DNA of 6,699 bases from Patescibacteria group bacterium. GTDB lineage: Bacteria; Patescibacteriota; Minisyncoccia; Phycocordibacterales; UBA12079. Made by a program: the position numbers and the translations under genes. A model generated the notes under the pieces. It worked only from the letters and a program-made list of their open reading frames with translations. It did not search any database and was not told the DNA's origin. Location of the stretch: NCBI GenBank assembly GCA_018894995.1, contig JAHIOZ010000002.1:1-6699 (forward strand), read 5' to 3'. Below are positions 5,405 to 6,699 of the stretch, in pieces. The first letter of the stretch is position 1. Each line of letters starts with the position of its first letter.

Positions 5405-5472
5405 GTTTGGTTGAAAAATTTTGAATAAAAAAATGACTTGTCATTTTTTTATTCAAAATTTTTCAACCAAAC
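5405..5472. repeat. Perfect 32-bp inverted repeat with CTTG loop
   Basis: Arms 5405-5436 and 5441-5472 are exact reverse complements around CTTG (5437-5440). The ends are GTTTGGTTGAAAAA and TTTTTCAACCAAAC, and the core is A-T rich. It is far longer than a normal terminator stem and no T-tract follows the 3' arm. An outer ACTGCC/GGCAGT pair brackets it. It could be a small transposon-like palindrome, an mRNA-end stabiliser or a terminator for both strands. Confidence 0.8.
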
Positions 5473-5514
5473 GACGTGGCAGTCCTGCACCATATAGTTT
5501 TGTTTTTGTTTGGA

Positions 5515-5539
5515 TTTTTTTGGAACCCTGGGTTTCAAG
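5515..5539. repeat. TTGGAACCC palindrome, copy 2
   Basis: TTTTTTTGGAACCC is followed by TGGGTTTCAAG. The stem TTGGAACCC/GGGTTTCAA has one G-T pair. It resembles copy 1 at 3708-3730 in both arm sequence and preceding T-run. It lies at the head of the gyrA upstream region. Confidence 0.5.
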
Positions 5540-5606
5540 TCGTTATTTAAAATTTTTTTGCCTATGTATTTTCCACTGTATTTCCCCTGTTTTTTGATAA
5601 AAAATA

Positions 5607-5615
5607 TGTTATAAT
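5607..5615 (+). promoter_or_regulatory. Promoter of gyrA
   Basis: TGTTATAAT is an extended -10 with a perfect TATAAT hexamer (5610-5615). No good -35 is found at 16-18 bases; TGTTTT (5588-5593) is the nearest. The predicted +1 is about 5622, which leaves a leader of about 71 bases before ATG 5693, the only long leader in the window. No Shine-Dalgarno motif is present in it. Confidence 0.6.
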
Positions 5616-5692
5616 GAAGCTACTTTAAAAAAGTTGAGCTAACAAATAAAATTCTTGTAATGAATTTTTTTTAATTTGAAAAATATACAAAA

Positions 5693-6699
5693 ATGGCGAA
5701 AAAAGAGGACAACAAAAACGAAAATAATGTAGAAAAAATCCCTGAAGAAAAGGGGATTATTTGTGAGAATATCAGCACCCAAATGGAGAAGAGCTTTTTG
5801 GATTATGCAATGTCGGTTATTACTGATAGAGCGTTACCTGATATCAGAGATGGCTTAAAGCCAGTGCATAGAAGAATTCTTTACACTATGCATGGAATGA
5901 ATTTAACCGCATCTGCCAAATTCAGAAAATCAGCGGCTGTTGTCGGAGATGTTTTGGGTAAATATCACCCCCATGGAGATGTGGCTGTTTATGATTCCAT
6001 GGTAAAAATGACTCAAGATTTTACAATGAGATATCCTTTGGTAATGGGGCAAGGAAACTTCGGTTCCATTGATGGTGACTCTCCTGCAGCGATGCGTTAT
6101 ACGGAAGCTAAAATGTCAAAAATGTCCAATGAGATTTTGAGAGATATTGAAAAAGATACGGTTGATTTTATTCCTAATTATGATGGAACAATAAAAGAGC
6201 CGAGGGTTTTGCCGTCGGCAGTTCCAAATGTTTTATTGAATGGTACCTTGGGAATTGCAGTTGGTATGGCGACAAACATCCCACCACATAATTTAAATGA
6301 AGTTGTTGAGGCGACAATTCATCTTATTGACAATAAAGATGCCACCACAGAAGATTTACTTCAATTTGTTAAAGGCCCCGATTTTCCTCTGGGAGGAATT
6401 ATTTTTGATCAACAAGCCATCAATCATGCTTATGCTAACGGTAGAGGAGGTGTTGTTTGCCGAGGCGAGGCTGAAATTATTGAAAACAAAGCGGGGTATT
6501 TTCAAATAATTATAACCTCCCTACCTTTCAGAGTTAATAAAGCTGACTTGATCGTAAAAATTGCGGAATTGCATCGTGATAAAAAAATTGAAGGAATCAA
6601 AGGATTGAGAGATGAATCCACAAGAGACATCCGAGTTGTGATTGATTTAAAATCAGGAGTTCACCCTCAAAAAGTTTTAAATTATATTTATAAACACTC
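5693..6699 (+). CDS. gyrA: DNA gyrase subunit A, N-terminal part
   Basis: The frame is open from ATG 5693 to the window edge (335 full codons) and encodes the breakage-reunion part of a type IIA topoisomerase, which with GyrB introduces negative supercoils using ATP. Hallmarks in order: FLDYAMSVITDRALPDIRDG, then KPVHRRILYTM near the start; the DNA-gate helix KYHPHGDVAVYD; GQGNFGSIDGD; and AAMRYTEAK with catalytic tyrosine Y136 (equivalent to E. coli Y122). FIPNYDGTIKEP, VPNVLLNGT and GIAVGMATNIPPHN follow. FIPNYDG and LLNG fit GyrA better than ParC, but the C-terminal beta-pinwheel that would settle it is outside. The first 20 residues are a Lys/Glu/Asn-rich extension beyond the E. coli start. 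The position of E. coli S83 is valine (V97), while D87 is kept (D101). The start is chosen because it is the first ATG in frame after the promoter; no ribosome site helps. Confidence 0.95.
   Translation, partial: MAKKEDNKNENNVEKIPEEKGIICENISTQMEKSFLDYAMSVITDRALPDIRDGLKPVHRRILYTMHGMNLTASAKFRKSAAVVGDVLGKYHPHGDVAVYDSMVKMTQDFTMRYPLVMGQGNFGSIDGDSPAAMRYTEAKMSKMSNEILRDIEKDTVDFIPNYDGTIKEPRVLPSAVPNVLLNGTLGIAVGMATNIPPHNLNEVVEATIHLIDNKDATTEDLLQFVKGPDFPLGGIIFDQQAINHAYANGRGGVVCRGEAEIIENKAGYFQIIITSLPFRVNKADLIVKIAELHRDKKIEGIKGLRDESTRDIRVVIDLKSGVHPQKVLNYIYKH

Larger units (their letters stand above)
5334..5692. other. Intergenic region with hairpins and the gyrA promoter
   Basis: Contents in order: a 9-bp hairpin (5345-5365); ACGAAC/GTTCGT pairing (5371-5376 with 5388-5393); a perfect 32-bp hairpin (5405-5472), itself flanked by ACTGCC (5375-5380) and GGCAGT (5478-5483); a second TTGGAACCC palindrome (5515-5539); a near-tandem repeat (5567-5589); and the gyrA promoter and leader. 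No coding frame is visible. Confidence 0.6.

Noticed and set aside
6297..6509. 70-residue forward frame inside gyrA
   Set aside because: It lies in another frame within unmistakable GyrA coding sequence.
173..6699. UGA recoded as glycine or tryptophan, as in some Patescibacteria
   Set aside because: No in-frame TGA occurs in any gene, conserved glycines use GGN codons and tryptophans use TGG, so the standard code suffices.

Overview
This is a strongly AT-rich chromosomal segment. It has compact genes, no Shine-Dalgarno motif in front of any start, -10 boxes directly abutting start codons, and a standard stop code (TAA and TAG stops; no in-frame TGA in any gene). With the gene content (an ExoX-like exonuclease, a tiny NPF-tailed membrane protein, a secreted tetra-cysteine-repeat protein and GyrA), this suggests a member of the Candidate Phyla Radiation (Patescibacteria). 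That assignment is an inference from style, not from a marker-gene tree.

Layout, all genes on the + strand: 1-172, four successive hairpins ending in a promoter whose -35 lies in a hairpin loop; 173-892, a DEDDh 3'-5' exonuclease with an ExoX-type C-terminal module; 893-1358, an intergenic region with a terminator and two long hairpins; 1359-1613, an 84-residue membrane protein with a glycine zipper and three NPF motifs; 1807-3603, a secreted 598-residue protein with six four-cysteine repeats and a Pro/Met-rich tail; 3604-4148, a terminator, a small hairpin repeat and a roughly 320-bp MITE-like inverted-repeat element carrying its own 64-bp insertion; 4149-5333, a major facilitator transporter; 5334-5692, several hairpins including a perfect 32-bp stem, then the gyrA promoter; 5693-6699, the N-terminal part of gyrA, cut by the window end.

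The genes do not look like one operon. Most are separated by terminators and have their own promoters. The 84-residue protein and the cysteine-repeat protein are the only pair that look linked: they are neighbours, both are envelope proteins, and both carry NPF motifs just outside the membrane or after the signal peptide. The exonuclease, transporter and gyrase are housekeeping or single-function genes.

The points most worth a second look are the nested inverted-repeat element at 3791-4108, the cysteine-repeat surface protein with its small zipper/NPF neighbour, and the near-leaderless promoter geometry repeated at three genes. I see no CRISPR array, tRNA, rRNA, transposase or defence operon in the window.
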